64,000 nt of DNA from Chaetoceros tenuissimus (taxonomy: Eukaryota > Bacillariophyta > Thalassiosirophyceae > Chaetocerotales > Chaetocerotaceae): NCBI GenBank assembly GCA_021927905.1, contig BLLK01000019.1, positions 434,001-498,000 on the forward strand. The letters run 5' to 3'. A program made the position numbers and the translations under genes. Shown here piece by piece: positions 1 through 8,871 of the stretch; the first letter of the stretch is position 1; each line of letters starts with the position of its first letter. A model generated the notes under the pieces. That model made no database searches. It was not told the DNA's origin and worked only from the letters and a program-made list of their open reading frames with translations.

Positions 1-1957
1 ATGTTTCTTCGCTTGCTTTGATTCCAGTTCCGGGAAGATCCGGTCTTCTACTTTTGATTGGGTCCTGTCGCTCCTTCTCTCGTTTACGCTTCGTATTTTT
101 AACTTCAGTCGACCGAAACAGAGGTAATGCATTTGGTGTTTGGATTTCTCCTTGAATTGCTGCTGAACCCTGTGGAGCTCGGCTGTTGAGCAATAGAGTC
201 AAATCATCCGTTTGTTTCAATCCCTTCGAGACAGGAAGCTTCGCTCCCTTGATACTCCAGTTCTCGTTATAGTACATCTTGATGCTTCCATCAGATAACC
301 CCACAATAATTTGATTGAGTCTTTGGTGCCAGACTAGATTGACTACACTTAAACCTTTTGCAACATCCAATTCAAAAACGGGCTTTGAAGAACCTCCTTC
401 AACGCGAAAGAACTTAAGAACTGAATATGCATCTTGCTGATTCTTTGGGTCAATACACGTTCCAGCGCAAATCAATTTTCCATCAGCGCTAAATGCGCAG
501 TTTACAGTATCGTATGAACCGCGGATACCACTTGCAATAGCAATTGGACTACAAGAGCGACTGATTCTTCGTGCCTCCCATACTTTGACACAGTCGTCAT
601 CAACACTCCGACTTGCAAGTTTGCTACCATCTCCACTATAAGTCAAGCTTGTCACTTGCTTCCCATCATGCGCATCAAACACAACTCTATCAGGCCTACT
701 TCCGACTCTACTAGTGTTCCATATTTGAATGCTACCGCAAACTGTCCCACAAGCAAATTCTCGTCCACCAGGAGCAAATACCACACATGAGACTTGAGTA
801 CGCTTCCCCATACTTGATTTGACTCTATAAACTTCCTTTCCACTACAAAGTTTCTGAAATTTAGTCTTGTTCTTTTCCAAATTCCAAAGACGAACAGATC
901 CATCCAAACTGGAAGTAGCAACAATATCTCGATCCAGCGGATGCCACGAAACTCCCGTAATTGGCGCTACATGTCCATCTGTATGTGACATATCTTGCAC
1001 ATACATGTCTCCTTTGTTAAACTCCATAATTTCATTACCATCCCTATCTAAAATCATGGGCTGAGCCGATGTCGTGCCTACAATCATTCGATCACCTGTA
1101 TTCGACGTGGAAATTTGTACAATGGAATGTCCTTCTTGTACAGTTACAATTTTGAATGGACGAGCGGATAAATCCATTCCGTTAAAGTCATAACATCTCA
1201 AAGTAGTATCCGATGAGCCGATATAAAGTCTTGATCCAGAATGATCCAATGCAATCGATGTCGGTAATGAATTGGACTGAGCTGGTAGTGTAATATTGGA
1301 GGTGACTGGAATTTTTAGTTTCGTGGCAATAGATGGTGATTCTTTCTTGGTTGACACTTGCTGATTTGATACAGATGTAGGTTCTGTGCCTTGATATTTA
1401 GAATACGTCGGTGTTTCATCCAGTGATGCCATCATCTTTGCAATTTCCGCCTCACGAGCTGCGCGACCAGTAAGAACCGGTTCTTCTTGTTCGGAAGGAT
1501 TCTTTTCACTTTCAATGGCTGATGCATGATTTTGACTCTCTACACCTTGGCTCTCCTTCTCAAAGAAATCTACTTCCAATTCTAAAGTAAAGACTGATTC
1601 TCGTACATTTCCAAATTGTATCTTGTCACCATTCAAAAGAACAATTTCTCCATTGGAATCTAATTTGGTACCATTGACATGACAGCCATATTTCCCTCCT
1701 AAATCTTTGACTATCAGACCTTTTTTTTCGTTTGTAAAATACAAAGCTGCGTGTTTTCTTGAAATAGATTTATGATCTATACGAATATCAGCAGTGCTTG
1801 CTTGTCGTCCGACTAAAAGAAATTTATCAGAGCAAGATTTAGATAGTGATGGTGATAATTCAATGGTGGATCCTGCTGCCGTGACTAGCTTTGCCGATGC
1901 CTTCTTTGGCAAAAATGCATTTGAAGGAATGGATAGTTGATCCTCTAGTGATGACAT
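1..1957 (-). CDS. WDR70: FHA domain plus WD40 protein, WDR70 orthologue (partial, 3' end outside window)
   Basis: An uninterrupted frame runs from an ATG at 1957-1955 to the left edge (about 652 codons, C-terminus missing). Residues about 40-120 form an FHA phosphothreonine-binding domain: a GRQ..TADI..D strand, SRKHA, and a later VNGTKL turn. Residues about 240-620 are WD40 repeats that follow animal WDR70 closely: YDFNGMD, MILDRDG.E.MEF.KGD.YV.DM..T.GH, SWHP, SIQIWN, NLVWH..LNQI.VGLSDG, and NALPLFR near the end. WDR70 homologues act in chromatin and DNA-damage responses (family knowledge). Human WDR70 has no FHA domain that I know of, so the FHA module is the odd part. No intron is apparent. 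The WDR70 assignment is firm; partners and role here are inference. Confidence 0.9.
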   Translation of the reverse strand, partial: MSSLEDQLSIPSNAFLPKKASAKLVTAAGSTIELSPSLSKSCSDKFLLVGRQASTADIRIDHKSISRKHAALYFTNEKKGLIVKDLGGKYGCHVNGTKLDSNGEIVLLNGDKIQFGNVRESVFTLELEVDFFEKESQGVESQNHASAIESEKNPSEQEEPVLTGRAAREAEIAKMMASLDETPTYSKYQGTEPTSVSNQQVSTKKESPSIATKLKIPVTSNITLPAQSNSLPTSIALDHSGSRLYIGSSDTTLRCYDFNGMDLSARPFKIVTVQEGHSIVQISTSNTGDRMIVGTTSAQPMILDRDGNEIMEFNKGDMYVQDMSHTDGHVAPITGVSWHPLDRDIVATSSLDGSVRLWNLEKNKTKFQKLCSGKEVYRVKSSMGKRTQVSCVVFAPGGREFACGTVCGSIQIWNTSRVGSRPDRVVFDAHDGKQVTSLTYSGDGSKLASRSVDDDCVKVWEARRISRSCSPIAIASGIRGSYDTVNCAFSADGKLICAGTCIDPKNQQDAYSVLKFFRVEGGSSKPVFELDVAKGLSVVNLVWHQRLNQIIVGLSDGSIKMYYNENWSIKGAKLPVSKGLKQTDDLTLLLNSRAPQGSAAIQGEIQTPNALPLFRSTEVKNTKRKREKERQDPIKSRRPDLPGTGIKASEET

Positions 1958-2185
1958 GTTGATGGAATCACTTTTATCACAAGAGAAGGATCATTATGAG
2001 CACACACTTGATACATTGAAAAAGCTAGAAAAAGATATTGAAAAAAAAAGGAAAGATATAGGTCGTGATGTAGTAGTGACGGGCAGACCATTATGTACAT
2101 TTGTCTCTGGACTTCTTTGCGTAAAAACATTTGAAAAAATGCCAAGACTATCCTACCTCAATTGGAATTCTTTGAAGGCCTACTA

Positions 2186-2228
<43 letters not shown>

Positions 2229-2438
2229 TTCTTTTTACTATGAAATCTCTCAATTGTTGCATTTTGATAAACATGAAACAATTTGCTAGCTACGTTGAAA
2301 AACAGTCTAAAATAAAATATAAAATTCAATGTAGTATTATAAATTACAAAGCGAGAAATTACATTTTTGATCTTTTGAGGGAATAATATTGCTTTGATTG
2401 TAACAAATGAACAGAAATTAATCCATCGTCTTGTGCAT
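1958..2438. other. Gene-free stretch with microsatellite
   Basis: The 5' flank of the FHA-WDR70 gene. Short open frames exist but none has a motif or a splice partner. It holds the TC/AC microsatellite listed separately and A+T-rich DNA. Confidence 0.5.
2189..2228. repeat. (TC)n(AC)n microsatellite
   Basis: About 15 TC units run directly into about five AC units. It creates artificial SLSL and RERE reading frames on the two strands. Confidence 0.95.
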
Positions 2439-2482
2439 TTACTCATCGGAGCTATCAGGAGAGTCTGGTGAAGCAGGAGAGT
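2439..2482 (-). pseudogene. Orphan terminal exon of an S/D/P-rich protein
   Basis: On the minus strand a splice-acceptor-like tract (CTAAC branch-like box, then TTTTGCAG) ends at 2483 and is followed by a short frame reading DSPASPDSPDSSDE and a TAA stop. This resembles the C-terminus SEDSPDE-stop of the secreted Ser/Asp-repeat protein at 4148-5152. No matching upstream exon was found, although a hydrophobic frame (FVILIAVFPSFHASIG) lies just upstream near 2550-2610. It is probably the relic or last exon of a paralogue. Confidence 0.35.
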
Positions 2483-2552
2483 CTGCAAAATTTGTATGGT
2501 TAGGGAAGCAATTCTACATAATGTTCTGCATCAAATAGAAAGCCTATTGATG

Positions 2553-2612
2553 CATGGAAGCTTGGAAAGACAGCTATTAAGATCACAAACCGAGGACGGA
2601 AGTATAATCTTA
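2553..2612. repeat. Third, diverged copy of the duplicated 3.4/6.1-kb segment
   Basis: Read on the minus strand, this stretch aligns with the minus strand of 3460-3540 and 6180-6260 around a shared AAGATTAT...CCTCG.TTTGT...TCTTTCCAA pattern. It is more diverged than the other two copies. Confidence 0.5.
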
Positions 2613-2885
2613 ATATGATAATCCCAAAAAATTCTACTGTATACACAGAATGGCCTTATCACTACTACATACGAGTGCATTATTAACACTTTCAAATCTC
2701 TCCATAATACCAGTTAGGGGAAAACTTCAATAAGTATTACAAACTTTTACAATCATGAGATTCAAGTTCGCACTAGCACTCCTTTCTCACTTTTGAGAGC
2801 TGCCATTGTTCCAGCACCAACTGTTCCATTTCTGTTAACATCTTTGTCCCAATTTTATCCAACGAAATATGATCCAGTGACATGA

Positions 2886-3416
2886 TCAGTTTGCAAATCT
2901 TCTGCTTCTCGAAATTCTGTTTTTTGGTTCTGCAGAGGTAAATGTCTCATGGTTGGCCAGTCTTTCGTAAAAGCTCTGCCTCTTTGTTCGATTCTTCGCA
3001 ATGATGGCCTTTCTATTTTTCTCCTCGTCCACCAAAAGCTTTCTTCTTACCTGAGCTGGGTCCATCACTGGAATTGTGCTATTGTTCGCTTCTACAAGTG
3101 TACTGCTTTTACTTTCCTCTCTCGCCTGTTTTCTATTTTGCGCTGAGGCAAATGTCTCATGATTGGCCTTTCTATCGTAGAAGCTCTGATTCTTGAGCTT
3201 CTTCGCATAGATGGCCTTTTCTTTTTTCTCCTCGTCCGCCAAAACAAATGATCTGATGTTACTTTCCTCTCTCACCTGTTTTCTATTTTGCGCGGAGGCA
3301 TAATATGTCTCATGATACGTCATACGATAGTAAAACTCTTGAATTTGGAGTGGCTTAGTTAGACTTGTTTTTCTCAATTCTCTTTGCTTTTCAGTACTGC
3401 CCTTGTAATCTCTCAA
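2886..3416 (-). CDS. Short charged repeat protein, unknown; start unresolved, 3' end decayed
   Basis: An open frame of about 176 codons contains three copies of a roughly 50-residue unit with the pattern SFY.R..NHETF.SAQNRKQ.REES, then a DEEK..KAI.AK stretch. No ATG lies at the left of the frame. The frame stays open upstream to about 3578 and there encodes a hydrophobic run (LPIALFPIVPAILSLSSLL) that would suit a signal peptide, so an unseen first exon is likely. The third unit departs from the pattern at its end (SAEPKNR instead of SAQNRKQ), consistent with a small insertion, followed by a stop. I recognise no family. It may be a decaying secreted or membrane-anchored repeat protein. Confidence 0.4.
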   Translation of the reverse strand: MRDYKGSTEKQRELRKTSLTKPLQIQEFYYRMTYHETYYASAQNRKQVREESNIRSFVLADEEKKEKAIYAKKLKNQSFYDRKANHETFASAQNRKQAREESKSSTLVEANNSTIPVMDPAQVRRKLLVDEEKNRKAIIAKNRTKRQSFYERLANHETFTSAEPKNRISRSRRFAN

Positions 3417-3427
3417 AAGTGCACTCT

Positions 3428-3699
3428 TAGATTGAATAAGAAGGGACGAGAGCGAAAGGATGGCTGGAACGATTGGAAAGAGAGCTATAGGAAGACTACA
3501 AAGCGAGGAAACATGTAGATAATCTTTAAAGTGATAAAATCCATGAACATTGAATACACATATTGTTACTACATATCAAATAGGAAGGCTGGAACGATTG
3601 AAAAAGAGAGCGAAAGGAATACAGGTCAAAGTAAAAGCCGTAATGATTGAAAAAGAGAACCAGGGGAACACTCGACAAGTTAGCATTGCACCGTTGAAT
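3428..3699. repeat. Segmental duplication, copy 1 (pair with 6136-6409)
   Basis: About 272 bp closely match 6136-6409, beginning at a shared TAGATTGAATAA and ending at GCACCGTTGAAT. Inside each copy the phrase GGCTGGAACGATTG(A)AAA(A)GAGAGC occurs twice, so the unit is itself partly tandem. In copy 1 it overlaps the presumed 5' part of the repeat-protein gene at 2886-3416. Confidence 0.85.
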
Positions 3700-4147
3700 A
3701 GTTTAGTAAGGAGGAAATTCGAAACACACAAATGAAAATGGTTTGTTCATTCATTTCTCGATGTAGTGGCGAAATACAAATGGATAAGCATGTATGTAAA
3801 AATATGGTTTGGTAAGAAGAAAATCTAGCTGAATAATAAGCTGCTGAATAAATATGGACATTACATATCTACATCACTTTCACATGCATGCTATTTTCAG
3901 CGGCCTTCTCAAATGGTGGGAAAATCTAAGTAAAACATACGTCATTGAGAAATGCTGGGTTTCGCATAGATGATTCCCAACCGGGTGAAGGTTTCCCTCC
4001 CCTCTCTGCTCTCTTTCAACCTCTCATTGTTAAACATATGATTCTTTAAATATTATAAAAAATATAAGTACTTTCAAAATGTAACTTATGTATTAAGAAT
4101 TTTTTCTTTCTTAGAACAAGCAGCTTATAAAATTGTAACTCATGACT
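3700..4147. other. Gene-free stretch
   Basis: A+T-rich sequence between the duplicated segment and the Ser/Asp-repeat gene. I see no supported gene, structural RNA or repeat. Confidence 0.5.
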
Positions 4148-5152
4148 TTACTCATCAGGGCTATCCTCGGAAACACTATCCTCGGACTCGATACTTGGGG
4201 AGTCGACACTTGGTTCGGAGTCAGAGCTTGGAGAATCATCAAGCTTGCGTACTGGTGGTTCTTCCTCAGAATCACTATCCTCGGACTCGATACTTGGGGA
4301 GTCAACACTCTCTTCAGAGTCAGAGCTAGGAGACTCATCAAGCTTGCGTACACCACTATCACTGCTTACGCTATCTGGGCTATCAACAGACTCAGAGTCA
4401 ACACTCTCTTCAGAGTCAGAGCTAGGAGACTCATCAAGCTTGCGTACACCACTATCACTGCTTACGCTGTCTGGGCTATCAACAGACTCAGAGTCAACAC
4501 TCTCTTCAGAGTCAGAGCTAGGAGACTCATCAAGCTTGCGTACACCACTATCACTGCTTACGCTGTCTGGGCTATCAACAGACTCGATACTTGGGGAGTC
4601 AACACTCTCTTCAGAGTCAGAGCTTGGAGACTCATCAAGCTTGCGTACACCACTATCACTGCTTACGCTGTCTGGGCTATCAACAGACTCAGAGTCAACA
4701 CTCTCTTCAGAGTCAGAGCTAGGAGACTCATCAAGCTTGCGTACACCACTATCACTGCTTACGCTGTCTGGGCTATCAATAGACTCAGAGTCAACACTCT
4801 CTTCAGAGTCAGAGCTTGGAGAATCATCAAGCTTGCGTACACCACTATCACTGCTTACGCTGTCTGGGCTATCAATAGACTCAGAGTCAACACTCTCTTC
4901 AGAGTCAGAGCTTGGAGAATCATCAAGCTTGCGCGCTCCTCGAAGCATTTGAGTTCTTTGAGTTGGTTGAACTACTTCAATTCTTTTTCCAATAACAACA
5001 TCCTTTGAGAAGAAAGATAAGATTTTGTTCATGAGTCATTTCATATATGATGAAAGAGAGGAAGAGTTTCAGCATGTTAGCGATACTGAACTTACAATGT
5101 AGCTAGAAGAGAGAAGAGCAATAATAGTGAGTGAGACAGAGGAGATTTTCAT
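4148..5152 (-). CDS. Secreted Ser/Asp/Glu repeat protein (two exons)
   Basis: Exon 1 is 5096-5152, a 93-bp GT-AG intron (GTAAGT donor) is 5003-5095, and exon 2 is 4148-5002. Exon 1 encodes a signal peptide (MKISSVSLTIIALLSSSYI). A short basic linker (GKRIEVVQPTQR) leads to seven or so 32-residue repeats of the form RKLDESPSSDSEESVDSESV then DSPDSVSSDSGV, ending in SPDE-stop. Predicted length is about 303 residues, extremely acidic and Ser-rich, with many casein-kinase-II-like S-x-x-E/D sites. Such phosphorylatable, secreted low-complexity proteins occur in biomineralising and cell-wall contexts in diatoms, but no silaffin or cingulin signature is visible, so function is unassigned. The start was chosen because it adds a signal peptide in phase. 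Confidence 0.75.
4240..4950. repeat. 96-bp coding tandem repeats
   Basis: Roughly seven units of 96 bp inside the Ser/Asp-repeat gene. A variant unit inserting a PSIE segment appears in the left part and once mid-array. Because the unit is a multiple of three and stop-free, two antisense frames stay open too; those are not genes. Confidence 0.9.
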
Positions 5153-6695
5153 GATGTATTTTATATGTAATAGGAGAGCGATTCAATTTTGCACAAGTGG
5201 TAGATTATGAGTGGATTAGAAACGGTAGAAATGGTTTTCAGTCAAGGAAGATAGAGGAATGTAGAAGGTCGAAAAGCTTTTTAGCCTGAGGAGCCATACT
5301 GATTTTTAGGCAGAATTTCTCCGAGCCAATGATATCAATTTGTTCTCTGAGGTGGACGAGTCATTGGATTAGTGACCTATTTATAAAGACTGCTCTAAAA
5401 TAATGACTTCTTGAATAGAGTGAAGTACGAATGAAAGGTGAACTGAAGTGAACTTCATTCGTGAAGGCAGAAGGTGTCATGCAATAGAGTATGAATAGCT
5501 ACTTTATGCCACTCCGAGGAGTCTGAGGATTTTTTTACTGATGTTCTAGTATGATTGATTCGATTTTAAAAATTATATTTTCATGGATGTTTTGCTTCTG
5601 CGACACATGAACATGGATGAAATATTTAATTCTTTCTTTCCTTTCCAAAGATGATAATTCATTGCTTCCCATTCCTAATTCCTTTTGCAACCAACTTAGA
5701 TAATGTGGATTGAAGAGGCGACCTCCTTTGAAGCATAGGAAGCAACATCTACGTATACGAAATGGAGAAAGCCATAGGTAAATGATTTGATTGAGAAGAA
5801 TGATTCGATTGTAAGGAACATGTTACTATAATGAGCGAATGATCATTTACATTTCATTAAACAACTGTTGTTTGTACTGACGAAAGATGAGCATTCAAAA
5901 AGATTTTTAATGGATTGTTTCAGCTTCGATGACCCATTTATGTATTTCTCTTTCAAACGAAGATGCCAATTCTCTACTTCCTATTGATTTATGATACAAT
6001 TCTCTGCTTCCCATTATTCAGGAGGCTTGACGAGTCATATATGAGGTCTTTCTTTGGTACCCCCTACTAGTAGTAAGCAAGGTGATAATACATGATAGTG
6101 GAAAGCAACAAGTACACAAATGCAGATAAGAGGAGTAGATTGAATAACAAGAGAGCGAAAGGAAGGCTGGAACGATTGAAAAGAGAGCTATAGGAAGAAA
6201 ACAAAGGAAGTGAGGACGCTTGTAGATAATCTTAAAGTGATAAATCCATGAAATTTCAATAAACGTATTGTTACAGTACTACATATCAAAAAGGAAGGCT
6301 GGAACGATTGAAAAAGAGAGCGAAATGAATACATGTCAAAGTAAAAGCCGTAACGATTGAAAAAGAGAACTAGGGGATCACTCGACAAGTTAGCATTGCA
6401 CCGTTGAATCCTGACGAAAACCTCACTAAAAGCTTCCAACAAGGTGACACCTTCGGAGAAACTTTTTATCCGTATCGAAATAGTATTATTTATCGGTAAA
6501 TAACCGATAGATGTGTTTCCGTTATATCATTACGCACGACTGTTGTTCAAAAGAGAAAATAAGACCTGCATCCCTTCGTCCTTTCATTCAAGAGAACACC
6601 AAGCAAAGCATTACTTATCAGCAATCATAGTCTAGGTATTATTTATTTCTCATTAATAAATACATTTCGACATTAGAAAGCAATTTCCAATACTA
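5153..6695. other. Gene-free stretch holding duplication copy 2
   Basis: No supported gene in 1.5 kb. It contains copy 2 of the segmental duplication (6136-6409), an imperfect 9-bp inverted repeat ACGAATGAA/TTCATTCGT at 5427-5435 and 5454-5462, and the promoter region of the transporter gene on the right. Confidence 0.5.
6136..6409. repeat. Segmental duplication, copy 2 (pair with 3428-3699)
   Basis: See the copy at 3428-3699. Several small insertions and deletions distinguish the copies, so any reading frame in this copy is not maintained relative to the other. Confidence 0.85.
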
Positions 6696-7937
6696 ATGAA
6701 ACGTAATTCATCATCATCTATCGAAAGGAGATCCATTCCTTCCATTGACGTAGAATTACAAAAGTCTGAAACTGAAGAAACATACAGTACAACCTATTCA
6801 CCAAGTTCTTCCATAGGAAGCATGATGTCAACAATTGACGACGAAGAACAATTATCTCTCCTAACAAAGTCTCCCTCATCATCTCGGTCCAAAGCTTCTT
6901 CTTCAACATATCTCCCAAAACATAAATCGATGACATTCATCTTTTGCGTATCAGGAATCTACGCAGCTTATCTCCTCTATGGACAATATCAAGAAGATGT
7001 ATTTACATATCAAAGCAATCACATATCATCGACACTCGATACATCTGTAGCATTCACTTTTATATGGTTTGTACAAGTAGTAGAAGCATTGACAAATACC
7101 ATTATGGGAATCCTAGGACGATACATGACACAAAGCAAAGAGCAGAGATCAGTCCGTCCCAATCAAAAATATTTCTTTTATTCCGGTTTCTCACAGGTTT
7201 CCTCAAAGGCATTGACTTCTCTAGCTTTGAATACGGGTCTTTCCTTTCCATTAGCGACCATGGCCAAAAGTGGAAAAATGGCACCGGTCATGTTGGGTCA
7301 ATTGATTCTAGGCGGAACTTCTTACAGTGTACGAGATTATTTACAAGTATCCGCAATTATATGTGGAACGGCCATGTTGGGTCTTTCCAAAGCTAAAGGA
7401 GGGGCTAAATCCCATTCGTCGAGTTTGGGCGTTGTATTCATTATGGCATCACTTGCCATGGATGGAATCACGGGAGGACTACAAAAGAGATTGAAACGTG
7501 ATGCACAGAAAAATCAACATGATTTGAAAGGATATGATTTCATGTTTTATACCAATTTATACATGTTTTTAGTGGCGTTGGTAGTTGCGAATTTGAATGG
7601 GGATTTGGTGAATGGTGTTTCGTATTGTATGCAAGATCCGCAGATTTGTAAATTGATTGCAAAGTTTTGTGTGTGTAGTGCCGTCGGACAGAGTTTTATC
7701 TTTTTGACCATTGCACAATTTGATCCATTGGTGTGTTCGACTGTTACCACTACGAGAAAGATTGCGAGTGTATTCTTGAGTATCTTTACAAAGGGTCATC
7801 ATATGAATAATCAAGCTTGGTGCGGTGTTTTCGTTGCTTGTATGGGTATCCTTAGTGAAGTACAAGATAAAGTTGGAAAAGGAAGTAAGAAATCTTCCAC
7901 AAGAGACTCCTTGACGCGTCAAGCGAAGACTCCTTGA
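6696..7937 (+). CDS. UAA-family nucleotide-sugar transporter (SLC35B-like)
   Basis: A single exon of 413 residues starting at an ATG. Residues 1-75 are a Ser-rich cytosolic tail. From about residue 80 there are some ten hydrophobic helices (FIFCVSGIYAAYLLYGQYQE, then FIWFVQVVEALTNTI and so on), with conserved blocks typical of UDP-galactose/UDP-sugar transporters of the SLC35B1 type: KMAPVM, GLSKAK, MDGITGGLQ, and CSTVTTTRKIASVFLSI near the end. Such proteins exchange UDP-sugars for UMP in the ER or Golgi membrane to feed glycosylation. The C-terminus DSLTRQAKTP is encoded by the first unit of a 23-bp direct repeat that continues through the stop codon. Confidence 0.88.
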   Translation: MKRNSSSSIERRSIPSIDVELQKSETEETYSTTYSPSSSIGSMMSTIDDEEQLSLLTKSPSSSRSKASSSTYLPKHKSMTFIFCVSGIYAAYLLYGQYQEDVFTYQSNHISSTLDTSVAFTFIWFVQVVEALTNTIMGILGRYMTQSKEQRSVRPNQKYFFYSGFSQVSSKALTSLALNTGLSFPLATMAKSGKMAPVMLGQLILGGTSYSVRDYLQVSAIICGTAMLGLSKAKGGAKSHSSSLGVVFIMASLAMDGITGGLQKRLKRDAQKNQHDLKGYDFMFYTNLYMFLVALVVANLNGDLVNGVSYCMQDPQICKLIAKFCVCSAVGQSFIFLTIAQFDPLVCSTVTTTRKIASVFLSIFTKGHHMNNQAWCGVFVACMGILSEVQDKVGKGSKKSSTRDSLTRQAKTP

Positions 7938-7951
7938 CGCGTCAAGCGTCA
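7906..7951. repeat. Two 23-bp direct repeats each containing a 12-bp palindrome
   Basis: GACTCCTTGACGCGTCAAGC is present twice with a period of 23 bp. Each unit contains the perfect palindrome TTGACGCGTCAA (7911-7922 and 7934-7945). The transporter stop codon TGA (7935-7937) lies inside the second palindrome. Confidence 0.9.
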
Positions 7952-8060
7952 TAGTTTTAACATTATACGTGTGACAGCTCAATTATTAAATGTAAATAGT
8001 GCAAACCTTTCCATACTAGATATAGTGATATAGTTCAACAAAGATTTACTTCATTCGTAT

Positions 8061-8451
8061 TTATTTATTCTCTTTTTTAGTATCTATACCTTTTCGTTCA
8101 TCTTCGTTAAATTTCTTCATTGCTGTACCTAGTTTTTGATCTTTAGCACCACTTTCAAACAACATATAATTTGATAATGCTCTAATTGCGCCTGCTTTCA
8201 ATACTTCAATTTGTGCTTCATCTTTTACATTTTTATTTTTCTGAAATTCACCTCGGACCATTGTTCGTAATGCTAATGCTTTGGGACTCTCTCCAGGTGC
8301 TATATGTCTGACTAATCTCAAGCAATCTCTGAATAACTATATGATGGATGCATCAAAGAAGATGAGATGTATATTTAGAACAATGAAATAAAAGGATAGG
8401 AAGGTGTCTTACTTGTAATGCTGTTCGTTGTACTGGGTTCGGTGCTGACAT
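8061..8451 (-). CDS. LYR-motif (Complex1_LYR-like) mitochondrial protein, two exons
   Basis: Exon 1 is 8413-8451 (MSAPNPVQRTALQ), a 76-bp intron (GTAAGA...ATATAG) is 8337-8412, and exon 2 is 8061-8336. The 104-residue product begins QRTALQLFRDCLRLVRHI, which fits the LYR signature (L-Y/F-R ... L-R) at residues about 14-20, with a downstream arginine-rich helix and a conserved-looking F... pattern (VRGEFQKNK). LYR proteins are small assembly factors or accessory subunits that bind the ISC co-chaperone or acyl carrier protein in mitochondria. Which LYRM member this is cannot be decided by eye. It is convergent with the transporter gene, about 120 bp away. Confidence 0.72.
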
Positions 8452-8871
8452 CTTTCTTGTATGTCGAATCAAAGTTTCCAATCGTAACCGCAACTATTCT
8501 TTTGGTATTTATATTTTTTCCTTCTTTGAGTTGAAATAGTCAATAAAGTGAAAGACTGATAGAATGAAGTGCACGTAGAGCGCTTTCCTAATTCAAACTC
8601 AAATAGAAAAAATTGGCCATTCATTTTTATCAGCTTATTTCATAACCTATGGTGTGGCTTCTGTATCATAACACATATATTGAGCGCAAAATGGGACTCA
8701 AATGGACGGTCATTCCTCTCTCACAATTTTGTTCTTTATTTTAATTCAACATTACGAGCTGGAGGTGCGCCGTAATGAATCAAAGAGAAGTGATTCCAAT
8801 ATTTTGCACAAAGCGACTTATCCTTCGACTTATGCTTTCATCATCCCTATATTCTCTTAGTGTGAATCAAT

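Noticed and set aside
1956-2488. Several short frames around the TC/AC microsatellite
   Set aside because: Low-complexity translation (SLSL, RERE) with no conserved motif.
4142-5008. Two long plus-strand frames over the Ser/Asp-repeat gene
   Set aside because: Antisense artefacts of the 96-bp repeat; only the minus strand gives a signal peptide and a proper intron.
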